Origin: Micromonospora sp. WMMD1102 | Lineage (GTDB): Bacteria; Actinomycetota; Actinomycetes; Mycobacteriales; Micromonosporaceae | Length of the DNA stretch: 64,000 nucleotides | Assembly (NCBI RefSeq): GCF_029626265.1 | Contig: NZ_JARUBN010000001.1 | Coordinates: forward strand, 4,467,001 to 4,531,000 | Direction: 5' to 3' | Shown: positions 24,302 to 32,932 of the stretch, piece after piece | Position numbering within the stretch: position 1 is the stretch's first letter | Layout of the letters: each line of letters begins with the position of its first letter | Notes under the pieces: model-generated | Database searches by the model: none | Told to the model about the DNA's origin: nothing | The model's input: only the letters and a program-made list of their open reading frames with translations | Position numbers and translations under genes: made by a program

Positions 24302-25719
24302 GCGGGTCCGTCCCGGGCCGCGGCGTGAGCGAGTCCGTCGCGAGCCGCGACCACGTGTTGTCGACTGCGCCGCGACGATTCCTGCCCCAGGTGCCGGTCG
24401 TCGGCGCCGAGGGTTCCTGGCTGTGGTTGGCCGACGGAAGGCGGTTGCTGGACTTCCACGGGCAACACATGTGCATCGGGATCGGTCACCGCCACCCGAA
24501 GCTGACCGCCGCCCTGCACGACGCCGTCGACCGGCTGGACTACGTCGCCGACTTCTTCCCGTCCGAGCAGAAGGACCGGGCGGCACGGCTGATCGTCGAG
24601 GAGACCATGGCCGGATCCCCGTGGGCCGGCGCGGTGCGCTTCGTCTCGTCGGGCTCGGAGGCGACCGAGGTGGCGATCATGATCGCGCGGCTCTTCCAGA
24701 ACCGTCCGCTGATCGTGACCCGCGACCTCGCGTACCACGGGTGGACCGCCGGTGCCGCCGACGTGACGGGGGTCGGCATGCTGCGCAACGGCTTCACGCC
24801 GGCCGGTGGCACCAGCCGGCCGGTGCCGGGCGGTCAGCCGCAGCCCTCGGCGCCGGCGCCGATCTGCGTCTCCTGCCCGCTCGGCCGGACCTACCCCGGA
24901 TGCAAGGACGCCGACGGGACGCTTGCCTGCGTCACCGCGACCGAGCGGGTGATCAGATCGGCCGGAGTGGACCGGGTCGCCGCGTTCATCACCGAGATCT
25001 GGCACGGGGCCGGCGCCTTCCTGGTGCCCGACGAGTACGTGGGGCAGATCCGCGACCTCACCCGGCGGCTCGGGGTGTTGTGGATCGACGACGAGGCGAT
25101 CTCCGGAATGGGCCGGACCGGACGGTGGTGGGCGTTCCAGCACCACGGCGTGCAGCCCGACATCATGACCGCGGCAAAGGGACTGGGCAGCTCGGCCGTA
25201 CCCGTCGGCGCCTGCGTGGTGAGCCGGGAGATCGCGGACTACTTCGCCACCGGCTTCTGGGGCCACAGCTCGACGTTCGCCGGACATCCGCTCGCGATGG
25301 CCGCCGTCGCGGCGACCCTGGAAATCATGATCGAGGAGGACGTCGTCGCCCGCGTCGCGTCCCTCGGCGACGTCGTCCGGGACCGGTTGGCCGACATGGT
25401 GGCCCGGCACCCGTCCGCCGCGAGCGTCGGCGGCCGAGGGCTGGTCTGGGGGATCGAGCTGGTCCGTGACCCGGAGACCGGACGGCGGTGGGTGCCGGAG
25501 GACAGGTGGCGCAGCCCCGGCCTCGACCCGCTGGACGGGTTCCAGCCCGCGGGTTTCGTCGTCGGCGAGTGCGCGCGCAACGGGGTCCTCCTGTTGAGCT
25601 ACGCACCGAACACCGTCACGATCGCGCCGCCACTGCGGATCAGCGACGAGGAACTGGAGATCGGGCTGGACGCTGTCGACGCTGCCCTGCACCGGCTCGA
25701 CGAACTGGCGGCGGCGTGA
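24298..25719 (+). CDS. Class III (PLP-dependent) aminotransferase
   Basis: 473 aa from GTG 24298; GTG 24325 is an alternative, and the first codons form a short direct repeat. Typical omega-aminotransferase motifs: 'FVSSGSEATEVAIMIAR', 'AYHGWTAGAADVTG', 'WIDDEAISGMGRTG' with the PLP-nitrogen Asp, and the Schiff-base Lys in 'TAAKGLGSS' near residue 294. The 'PAPICVSCPLGRTYPGCKD' insert is common in this family. It moves an amino group from a donor to an aldehyde or ketone. In this operon it could aminate an oxidised sugar or side chain made by the SDR; the substrate is not shown by sequence. Confidence 0.9.
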   Translation: MSGSVPGRGVSESVASRDHVLSTAPRRFLPQVPVVGAEGSWLWLADGRRLLDFHGQHMCIGIGHRHPKLTAALHDAVDRLDYVADFFPSEQKDRAARLIVEETMAGSPWAGAVRFVSSGSEATEVAIMIARLFQNRPLIVTRDLAYHGWTAGAADVTGVGMLRNGFTPAGGTSRPVPGGQPQPSAPAPICVSCPLGRTYPGCKDADGTLACVTATERVIRSAGVDRVAAFITEIWHGAGAFLVPDEYVGQIRDLTRRLGVLWIDDEAISGMGRTGRWWAFQHHGVQPDIMTAAKGLGSSAVPVGACVVSREIADYFATGFWGHSSTFAGHPLAMAAVAATLEIMIEEDVVARVASLGDVVRDRLADMVARHPSAASVGGRGLVWGIELVRDPETGRRWVPEDRWRSPGLDPLDGFQPAGFVVGECARNGVLLLSYAPNTVTIAPPLRISDEELEIGLDAVDAALHRLDELAAA

Positions 25720-25789
25720 GCGGATCGGCCGGCGGCGCGGATCCGGATCTCACCGAACGGATTCCGTCGAGTGGTAGGAAGGACGGCAA

Positions 25790-27769
25790 GTGAGGCCCAA
25801 GTTGCGGGAGGACTGCGTCTACGTCGCGGTCGAGGAGGGCGTCTACCTGGAGACGGCGACCGGGCAGCTGCTGCTGCCGGGCGAGGTGACCTTCCAGCTG
25901 TTGGACCGGATCGCACCGTACCTGGACGGCGAACGCACCCTTGCCTCGCTCACCGCACCGCTGCCCGACTCGGCGCGCACCGCGGTGCTCACCCTGGTCG
26001 AGGCGCTGTCCGCGGCGGGCATGGTGCGCGACGTCGACCTGGACCTGCCACACCAGCTCACCCCGGCCGAGCGGGAGCAGTACGCCGAGGAGATCGCCTT
26101 CGTGGAGGTGGACGGCGGCTCCGGTGCCCACCGGTTCGAGCGGTTCCGGGCCGGGCGGGTCCTGGTCGTCGGCGACGGTCCCCTGCCGGTCGCCGTGCTG
26201 GACACGCTCTGGCGGATCGGGCTGCGGACGGTCAGCGTCGCGGTGAGCGATCCGGCCGGTACCGTCGAGGTGGAGGCGGCGCTGCGCGAGACGCTGGCCC
26301 AGGACCCGGCGCGTGGGATCGACGTGGTCGACGCGAGCCTCTGGTCCGACGCGGGGGCACCGGCACCGGAGGCTTTGGTCGGATACGACGGAGTGGTCCA
26401 CTGTGCCTCCACGCCGATGCTCGGCCGGGCGGCGCTGGTCAGCCGGGCGGCCGGGCTGGCGAAGGTCCCGGTGGTGAACGCGGTCGTCACCGCCGGCACC
26501 GCGTGGATCGGCCCGATCGGCGCCGACCCGGTCCGGGAGTGCTGGGAGTGTGGTTGGCTTCGCCTGTTGGGGGCGATGGACGCCGCCGACGCCACCTGGT
26601 CGGCGCATCAGCTCGTCGACCGGCCGGAGGCGCCGGCCGAGCGGTACCTGTCGCGGCCCCTGATCGGCCTGATCGCGGCGGTGACGGCGTTCGGCCACTT
26701 CCGCTCCGCCACCCGGGCGGGGCTGGGGCAGCGTGCCGAGCTGGTCCGGTTGGACCTGCGGACGGCCGAGTCGGAGGTGCACCGGTTCCTGCCGCACCCG
26801 CTGTGCCCGAGCCACCGGCCCGGGCCTCCGGTCTGGGCCGCACCGCTCGGCGGCACCGCCGGGCACCGCGACACCCCGGCCGCCGAGGCGTTGTCCCAGG
26901 CCGCGGTCGAGGTGGCCGACGACCGCCTCGGCCCGTTGCTCGGGCTCACCGAAGGCCCGTACCAGCAGTTGCCGCTCCGGGTGGTCGAGGCGACCTTCGC
27001 CGACCCCTGCGCGGCGGGCGCCGGCCCGATCCGGGTCGTCGGTGCCGCCGACACCGACGAGGACGCCCGGCGCAGGGCGGTCGTGCTCGGCTGCGAACTC
27101 GCCGCCGAGCGCCTCGCGGCGCATCCATCCGCCGCGGCGGGCAAGCCCCCGTCCACCGCGGCGGGTAGGCCCCCGGCCGGCGCGGCGGATAGGCCCCCGG
27201 CCGGCGGTGCCGGCGTGCGGGTCGCCGCCGGCGCCGGCTCGACCTGGCCGGAGGCGGTCGGCCGGGCGTTGCTGCGGCACTGCCACCGGCTCACCGCGGC
27301 TTCCCAGGACCGGCCGGGTTCCGCCGACCCGCCGCCACCGGAGGCGGTCCCGCTCGTGGCGTCGACGGACCTCCCCCTCGCGTCCGCTGCGCTGTTGCTC
27401 GACAGTTCGCTGACCACCGTCGACCTGTCGTCGGCGTCCGGGGTGCACGCGGTCGGCGTGTTCGGCCGGGGGAAGCTGCTGGCCAGCGCATCCGCGCTGA
27501 CCGGGGCGGTGGCCACGCGTACCGCCCTGGAGACGGCCGTGCTCCGCCTTCAGGGCGTCACCGCCGCCGCCGACATCCCGCCAGATCTCGACCCGGCCGG
27601 CGAGGGCGGCACCGCCTGGGCGCGGGCGCTGCCGGGCCTGGTGGCCCACCTCGCCGAGCGGGGATGGCGGACCACCGTCGCTGCGATCGACGTCGACCCG
27701 GCGCTGAACCGCCTGGTCCCCCACCTCGTCGCGGCCGACCTCGCACCCCTGGGAGAGACGCCGTGCTGA
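25790..27769 (+). CDS. TOMM leader-binding F protein (ocin-ThiF-like)
   Basis: 659 aa from GTG 25790 behind AGGAAGGA. The first ~90 residues ('LREDCVYVAVEEGVYLETAT', 'GQLLLPGEVTFQLLDRI') resemble the RiPP recognition element that grips leader peptides. A ThiF/E1-like Rossmann region follows ('GRVLVVGDGPLPVAVLDTLW', 'YDGVVHCASTPMLGRAALVS'), with CxxC at residues 251/254 as part of a probable Zn site. The C-terminal third contains a 24-bp tandem repeat coding for AAGRPP-type units. These F proteins deliver the precursor to the partner YcaO protein. The gene overlaps the YcaO gene by seven bases. Confidence 0.87.
   Translation: MRPKLREDCVYVAVEEGVYLETATGQLLLPGEVTFQLLDRIAPYLDGERTLASLTAPLPDSARTAVLTLVEALSAAGMVRDVDLDLPHQLTPAEREQYAEEIAFVEVDGGSGAHRFERFRAGRVLVVGDGPLPVAVLDTLWRIGLRTVSVAVSDPAGTVEVEAALRETLAQDPARGIDVVDASLWSDAGAPAPEALVGYDGVVHCASTPMLGRAALVSRAAGLAKVPVVNAVVTAGTAWIGPIGADPVRECWECGWLRLLGAMDAADATWSAHQLVDRPEAPAERYLSRPLIGLIAAVTAFGHFRSATRAGLGQRAELVRLDLRTAESEVHRFLPHPLCPSHRPGPPVWAAPLGGTAGHRDTPAAEALSQAAVEVADDRLGPLLGLTEGPYQQLPLRVVEATFADPCAAGAGPIRVVGAADTDEDARRRAVVLGCELAAERLAAHPSAAAGKPPSTAAGRPPAGAADRPPAGGAGVRVAAGAGSTWPEAVGRALLRHCHRLTAASQDRPGSADPPPPEAVPLVASTDLPLASAALLLDSSLTTVDLSSASGVHAVGVFGRGKLLASASALTGAVATRTALETAVLRLQGVTAAADIPPDLDPAGEGGTAWARALPGLVAHLAERGWRTTVAAIDVDPALNRLVPHLVAADLAPLGETPC
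27131..27202 (+). repeat. Three 24-bp tandem repeats inside the F-protein gene
   Basis: Units at 27131-27154, 27155-27178 and 27179-27202, each coding for eight residues of the form xAAGxPPx (AAAGKPPS, TAAGRPPA, GAADRPPA). It is a likely flexible linker prone to copy-number change. Confidence 0.85.
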
Positions 27770-29721
27770 CCGGCCGACCGGCCGGCACCGTCCTGGTCAC
27801 CGGCTCGGGCGCCCTCGCGACCGAGGTCCGGGCCGCGCTGCGCCGGTCGCTACCACCCCCCGGCGGACAGCGGACCGCCGCCCTGGCCCTCCAGGTGGCC
27901 GTCGGAATCGACCTCGCCGACTCGGACGTCAACCACCGCGCGGCCCGGCACGGCCCGCCGGTGCTCGCCGTCCGGGTCGTCGCGGACGCCGTCGAGATCG
28001 GCCCGTTGGTGGTACCCGGCGAGCCGGGCTGTCTGGAGTGCGTACGGCGCCGGGCGGACGGAGCGCGGCGGGCCGGCACGGCGACGGCCCGGAAGATCGC
28101 CTCGGCCCGCGACGAATTGCGCTGGTCCGGGCTCCCGTCCTGGGTGCTGGCCGGGGTCGGCGCGCTCGTCGCGGACGAGGTGGGCACGCTCGGGCTGCCC
28201 GGCACCGACCGGAGTGCCGTCGCCGACCCGCCGCGCAGCCGACAGACGGTGCTGCGGGTCGCCACCGCGTCGTTGCGGACCAGTCGGCACCGCTTCCTGC
28301 CGGTGGCCGCGTGCCAGACCTGCGGCGGCCTGCCCGAGGACACCGCGACGGCGGCGGTCTTCCCCACCCGGCCGAACCTGAAGGCCGACCCCGACGGCTT
28401 CCGGCTCGGCCCGATCAACGGTGCCGAACTGCTCGACCGCTTCGTCGACGAACGCACCGGCGTGGTGGCCGGCGTCGAGCTGCACCTCGGCGGCGAGACG
28501 CCGGTGAGCGCGGCCCGGGTCAGCCCGGTGTGCGAGGCCGAGACCGTCGGCTACGGGCGCACCGTCGACCGGACGACGAGCGTGACGGTGTCGATCCTGG
28601 AGGGACTGGAACGCCGGGCCGGTCTCCAGCCCGGCGGGAAGCGCACGGTCACCCGGTCCAGTTACGCGGATCTCGCCCCCGGCACCGCGGTCGACCCGGT
28701 CTCGCTCGGCCTGCCGACCTGGTCGCCGTCGGGCCGGAGCGGCTACGTCGACTACACCCCGGACCTGCGGATGAACTGGGTGTACGGGTACTCGTTCGGG
28801 CGCCGGGCGCCGGTGCTGCTGCCCGAGTCCTATGCCTACTACGGGGTCCACGGGGGGCGACGGTTCGCGTTCGAGTGCTCCAACGGGTGTGCGCTGGGCG
28901 GCAGCCTGGCGGAGGCGGTACTGCACGGCATCTTCGAGATCGCCGAGCGGGACGCGTTCCTGGCCACCTGGTACGCCCGGCTGCCGGCCCCCCGCGTCGA
29001 CCCGGGTACCGCCACCGACCTGACCGTACGACTGCTGGTGGACCGGATGGAGCGGGCCGGCCTGGCCGTGCACGTCTTCGACACCACGATGCCGGAGGGC
29101 GTTCCTGCCTGGTGGGTGATGTTGGTGAACGAGGACGGCCACCCGGAGCATCCGATGGTCTACTGCGGGGCGGGGGCGGGTCTCGACCCCGAGGGAGCGC
29201 TCCGCTCCGCGCTGTTCGAGGCCGTCAACGGCATCGGTTTCATGCGGCGCCAGCTGCACACCCCGGAGGCGGTCGAGCGGGCGCACGCGATGCTCGCCGA
29301 CCCCGACCTGGTGGAGGCGATGGAGGACCACGCCCTGCTCTACGCCCTTCCCGAGGCATGGCCACGGTTCGGGTTCCTCTACCGCGACGCCGAGCTGCAC
29401 AGTGTGGCGGAGGCGTTCCCGCCGGCGCAGCGGTACGTCCCGAGCCCCGACCTGACCGACGACCTCCACCACCTGGTCGACCGCTACCTGCGGTCGGGCC
29501 TGGACGTCGTCGCGGTGGACACCACCCCGCCGGAACTCCGCGCCGCCGGTCTGTACGCGGCGAAGGTCGTCATCCCCGGCACGTTCCCGATGACCTTCGG
29601 GCACCGGCACCGGCGGGCCGAGATGCTGCCCCGGCTGCGCACCGCACCGGTCCGGCTCGGACACCGCACCGAGCCGCTGCCCGACGAGGAGGTGAATCCC
29701 CATCCACACCCGTTCCCGTGA
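27763..29721 (+). CDS. YcaO-domain azoline-forming cyclodehydratase (TOMM D protein)
   Basis: 652 aa from GTG 27763. Residues ~1-200 are an E1-like partial domain with a Cys4 zinc site (C90xxC93 and C184xxC187). The YcaO domain follows, with ATP-site patterns 'EAETVGYGRTVDRTTSVTVS', 'FECSNGCALGGSLAEAVLHG' and 'IFEIAERDAF'. The protein ends in 'NPHPHPFP', the C-terminal PxPxP motif characteristic of azoline-forming YcaO proteins. It activates the amide oxygen next to Cys/Ser/Thr with ATP, giving thiazolines or oxazolines in the precursor at the end of this cluster. No TfuA partner is present, which argues against thioamide chemistry. Confidence 0.93.
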   Translation: MLTGRPAGTVLVTGSGALATEVRAALRRSLPPPGGQRTAALALQVAVGIDLADSDVNHRAARHGPPVLAVRVVADAVEIGPLVVPGEPGCLECVRRRADGARRAGTATARKIASARDELRWSGLPSWVLAGVGALVADEVGTLGLPGTDRSAVADPPRSRQTVLRVATASLRTSRHRFLPVAACQTCGGLPEDTATAAVFPTRPNLKADPDGFRLGPINGAELLDRFVDERTGVVAGVELHLGGETPVSAARVSPVCEAETVGYGRTVDRTTSVTVSILEGLERRAGLQPGGKRTVTRSSYADLAPGTAVDPVSLGLPTWSPSGRSGYVDYTPDLRMNWVYGYSFGRRAPVLLPESYAYYGVHGGRRFAFECSNGCALGGSLAEAVLHGIFEIAERDAFLATWYARLPAPRVDPGTATDLTVRLLVDRMERAGLAVHVFDTTMPEGVPAWWVMLVNEDGHPEHPMVYCGAGAGLDPEGALRSALFEAVNGIGFMRRQLHTPEAVERAHAMLADPDLVEAMEDHALLYALPEAWPRFGFLYRDAELHSVAEAFPPAQRYVPSPDLTDDLHHLVDRYLRSGLDVVAVDTTPPELRAAGLYAAKVVIPGTFPMTFGHRHRRAEMLPRLRTAPVRLGHRTEPLPDEEVNPHPHPFP

Positions 29722-29743
29722 GCACGCCCACGACCCGGGGGAT

Positions 29744-30499
29744 GTGCCCGATGCGACCGCCGGCCGGCCGGTGCTGGTCACCGGGGCGTCCCGGGGCATC
29801 GGTGCCGCCATCGCGCACAGGTTCGCCGCCGCCGGCGACCGGGTGGCCGTGCACCACAGCGGCACCGGTGCCCGGGCCGCGGAGCCGCACGCCGAGCTGC
29901 CGGGTGTCGGGCATGTGTCGGTGGTGGCCGACCTGCGCGACGCCGACGCGGTGCTGCGGATGGTGGACGAGGCGGCCGACGCGCTGGGCGGTCTCGCCGT
30001 GCTGGTGAACAATGCCGGCGTCTTCGGAACCCATCCGATCCACGAGACCGGCTATCCCGGCTGGCGGCGTGCCTGGCGGGAGACGCTCGACGTCAACCTG
30101 CTGGGGGCGGTCAACACGACCTGGGCAGCCGTCCGGCACCTGCAGGCGGGTGGCCGGATCGTGAACGTCAGCTCGGTGAGCGCGTTCCGGGGTGAGTGGT
30201 CCGCGGCCGCGTACGCGGCGAGCAAGGCGGGGTTGAACTCGTTCACCCAGTCGATGGCGGTGGCGCTGGGTCTGCGGGGCATAGCGGTGGCGGCGGTGGC
30301 CCCGGGATGGGTGGAGACGGACATGACCCGCGACGTACTCGCCTCGCCGGTGGGCGCGGCGATGCGTGCCCGCAGCCCGTTCGACCGGGTCGGACGGCCG
30401 GCGGAGGTAGCCGACGCGGTGCACTACCTGGCCTCGCCCGCCGCCGAGTGGTGCAGCGGCGCCGTACTCGACCTGAACGGTGCCTCCCATGCCCGGTGA
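29744..30499 (+). CDS. Short-chain dehydrogenase/reductase (SDR)
   Basis: 251 aa from GTG 29744. Classical SDR features: NAD(P) motif 'VTGASRGIGAAIA', 'LVNNAGVFG', catalytic Ser in 'NVSSVSAF', Tyr157-x3-Lys161 in 'YAASKAG', and 'VAPGWVETDM'. It would oxidise or reduce an alcohol/ketone on the peptide or sugar, perhaps giving the carbonyl used by the aminotransferase upstream. It lies 22 bases after the YcaO gene and overlaps the next gene by 11 bases. Confidence 0.92.
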   Translation: MPDATAGRPVLVTGASRGIGAAIAHRFAAAGDRVAVHHSGTGARAAEPHAELPGVGHVSVVADLRDADAVLRMVDEAADALGGLAVLVNNAGVFGTHPIHETGYPGWRRAWRETLDVNLLGAVNTTWAAVRHLQAGGRIVNVSSVSAFRGEWSAAAYAASKAGLNSFTQSMAVALGLRGIAVAAVAPGWVETDMTRDVLASPVGAAMRARSPFDRVGRPAEVADAVHYLASPAAEWCSGAVLDLNGASHAR

Positions 30500-32162
30500 C
30501 ATCCCGGAGCTCCGGACACCGGGCCGGAGCGCGGCGGTGAGCGGCCGGGACGGCGCCGTGCCGGCGCGCGGTGCCGCCGCCCGCGCCTACCTCACGCTGC
30601 CGCGCACCGGCGTCTCCGGGCTGGCCCGCGACCGGCGGCACAAGCAGCATCCGGACGGCGCCGTCGTCGAGCTGCCCTGGCCGGCCAGCGTTGCGGGGCC
30701 GTGCGGGCGCGATCCCGACGCCATGTCGGTGGTCGGCGCGGTCGCCGCGTCCTACGCGCCCACCCGCTACCACTACTTCACGGGCCGGTCCTGCGCCGTG
30801 CTGGACGGCCGGCCCGTCGCCGGGGGCGAGGGATACCCACCGGTGAGCGGCGTCGCCCGGGCGGTGCCGTCCGGCGGTGGCTTCCACCCGACCGAGCTGT
30901 ACGCGGCGGTCGCCGGGGACGACTCGCTGCCCGGCGGGCTGTACCACTACGACGCGACGCACCACCTACTGGAAACCCTGGCCACCGGTGATCCGCGCGG
31001 TCTGCTCCGGACCGCTCTGGGCCACGAGCCCGCCGGCGTGGTGTTCCTGATCTCCTGCCGGCTGTGGAAGAACAGCGCCAAGTACGGCAGTTTCGGCTAC
31101 CGCCTCGGCGTCGTCGACAGCGGCGTACTGCTCGGGATGGTGCTGGCCGCGGTCCCCGCCCCGGTCCCGGCGGCGGTCCGGTTCACCTTCGACACCGACC
31201 TGCTGGACGCGGCGTTCGGCCTCGACCCGGACCTCGAATCGAGCTATGCGCTGGTCGAGGCGCAGGTCGTCGGGGTGCGTAAGGTGGCCGGCCGGCCGCC
31301 GCCGGCTGTCACCCGGTCGACCGGCCTGGCAGCCGACCGCGAACTGCTCCGGCTCGCGCATCCGGCGGTCCTGCGGCTGCACAGGGCGAGCCGGGCCGCC
31401 ACCGGGGACGCCCGGGTGCTGTCCGGGGGCACCCCGCCGGGTGTGGTAGCCCCGCTGGTGCCCGGGGTCGCCGCGCCCTCGGTCGTCCCACCGGCGTCCG
31501 GGGGCACCCCGCCGTCGGTCGTCCCGCTCCCCGGGCCGCTTCCGGTGGACCTCCGCCGGGGCGTGGCGGTCCGGCGGTCCGCCGTACGGCTCACCCCGGC
31601 GCCGCTGTCGCAGGCCGAGTTCGGCACCGTGTTGTGGCATCTGCTCAGCGGATACGACAGCGACCTGGCCGGCACCGCCGGGCGGTGCGGACACCTGAGC
31701 GCGTACTGCGCGGTGGAACGTGTCGAGGACGTCGAGCCGGGCGGCTACGCGTACGACCCGTACGCCCACCGTCTCGTCTCCGCCGGTCGTCGCGGTGACA
31801 TCCGCGCATCGGTCGACGCGGTCCGGGTGGAGGGGAACGGCAGCAGCCTCCGGCCGGCCGCGGCGAGCATCTTCCTCTACGGCGTCCTCGACGCCGGTCT
31901 CGACGCGGTCGGCGACGCCTGGTACCGCATCCAGGGCATGATCGCGGGCATCGCGGTGCAGCGGGCCGCCCTGGCCGCCTCGGCGACCGGGCTGGCGTGC
32001 CGGCCGTCCTTCGGATACCACAGCGGGCCGGCGGCGCGGCTGTTCGGCCTACCGGCCGACCAGCACGACCTGATGCACGTCGTCGTGGGGCGGGGCGCAC
32101 CGCTGGGTGGGGTGGTCGACATCGCACTCGGTCCCGGCACCCCGGCCGGGGGTGCCCGGTGA
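30489..32162 (+). CDS. SagB-like (nitroreductase-fold) azoline dehydrogenase, two-domain, copy 2
   Basis: 557 aa from ATG 30489. It has the same two-half layout as the divergent copy at 21003: 'SYAPTRYHYFTGRSCAVLDG', 'RAVPSGGGFHPTELYAAVAG', 'YHYDATHHLLETLATGDPRG', 'SCRLWKNSAKYGSFGYRLGV', then a Pro/Gly/Val-rich linker with a repeated SGGTPP unit, then 'WYRIQGMIAGIAVQRAALAA' and 'GLACRPSFGYHSGPAARLFG'. It probably needs FMN and oxidises azolines. Keeping two diverged paralogues suggests different sites or ring types. GTGA overlap with the deacetylase gene. Confidence 0.86.
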   Translation: MPGDIPELRTPGRSAAVSGRDGAVPARGAAARAYLTLPRTGVSGLARDRRHKQHPDGAVVELPWPASVAGPCGRDPDAMSVVGAVAASYAPTRYHYFTGRSCAVLDGRPVAGGEGYPPVSGVARAVPSGGGFHPTELYAAVAGDDSLPGGLYHYDATHHLLETLATGDPRGLLRTALGHEPAGVVFLISCRLWKNSAKYGSFGYRLGVVDSGVLLGMVLAAVPAPVPAAVRFTFDTDLLDAAFGLDPDLESSYALVEAQVVGVRKVAGRPPPAVTRSTGLAADRELLRLAHPAVLRLHRASRAATGDARVLSGGTPPGVVAPLVPGVAAPSVVPPASGGTPPSVVPLPGPLPVDLRRGVAVRRSAVRLTPAPLSQAEFGTVLWHLLSGYDSDLAGTAGRCGHLSAYCAVERVEDVEPGGYAYDPYAHRLVSAGRRGDIRASVDAVRVEGNGSSLRPAAASIFLYGVLDAGLDAVGDAWYRIQGMIAGIAVQRAALAASATGLACRPSFGYHSGPAARLFGLPADQHDLMHVVVGRGAPLGGVVDIALGPGTPAGGAR

Positions 32163-32932
32163 CCTCACGGGTGCTCGGCCCGACCGACGTCGTCGCGCTG
32201 GCCGATCTACTCGGTCCCAACGGCGTACTCGTGGTGTCGCCCCATCTCGACGACGCCCTGCTCTCCACCACCGGACTGCTCATCAGGCTGGGCCGGCCCA
32301 CCGTGGTCGCGACGGTCTTCGCGCGGGCGCCGAAGCAGCCGCGACCGGTGAGCGACTGGGACCGGTTCAGCGGATTCGACGACGCGTCGAGCGCGGCCTG
32401 GGTCCGGTCCGAGGAGGACCGGGTCGCCTGCGCGGTGCTGGGCGCGACCGCGCTGCACCTGACCGGGGTGGACGGTGCGTACGGCGGGGGCGGGGGCGGT
32501 CTCGACGAACTGCGCGCGGTGCTGGCCGGGGTACCGGACGGCACGACGGTGCTGCTCCCGGCCGGCATCGGAGGCCACCGGGACCATGTCCGGGTACGGG
32601 ACGACGGGCTGCGCTGGCTGACCGGGCGTACCCGGGTCGGCGTCCAGATCTACGCCGACCTGCCGTACGCCGCCAACCTGTGGCACTGGGGGGCCGAGGG
32701 AAGTGAACGGGTACTGGGCGACCGGCACGCACTGCGGACGATCGCGATGTTGGACGATCCGCCGGCCGAGGCGGTACTGCGTTGGGTCCGGCTCAGCGCT
32801 GCCGAGTGGGCGGTGAAGCGGCGGGCTGTCTGGGCGTACGCGTCGCAGCTCGCGCCGTTGAGCCTGACCGCGCGAGGTCTGATGAGCTGCCCCGGGCCGT
32901 TGCAGACCGAGGCCGTGTGGCGGATCCGATGA
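32159..32932 (+). CDS. PIG-L/LmbE-family deacetylase
   Basis: 257 aa from GTG 32159. The zinc motif is 'SPHLDDALLS' (His29, Asp31, Asp32), and the distal 'AGIGGHRDHVRVRDDG' supplies the HxxH-like ligand. Family members remove acetyl from N-acetylglucosamine on mycothiol precursors, GPI anchors and teicoplanin-type peptides. Next to two glycosyltransferases, it suggests that an N-acetylhexosamine is added and then deacetylated to a free amino sugar. ATGA overlap with the following transferase. Confidence 0.9.
   Translation: MTSRVLGPTDVVALADLLGPNGVLVVSPHLDDALLSTTGLLIRLGRPTVVATVFARAPKQPRPVSDWDRFSGFDDASSAAWVRSEEDRVACAVLGATALHLTGVDGAYGGGGGGLDELRAVLAGVPDGTTVLLPAGIGGHRDHVRVRDDGLRWLTGRTRVGVQIYADLPYAANLWHWGAEGSERVLGDRHALRTIAMLDDPPAEAVLRWVRLSAAEWAVKRRAVWAYASQLAPLSLTARGLMSCPGPLQTEAVWRIR

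Noticed and set aside
24862..24936. Cys-rich insert of the aminotransferase as a metal cluster
   Set aside because: A 'CxxCPxGxxYPxC' stretch is common in class III aminotransferases and is not evidence of a cofactor.
27763..29721. Thioamide-forming YcaO
   Set aside because: No TfuA partner is present, and the ThiF-like partner plus the C-terminal PxPxP motif indicate azoline formation.
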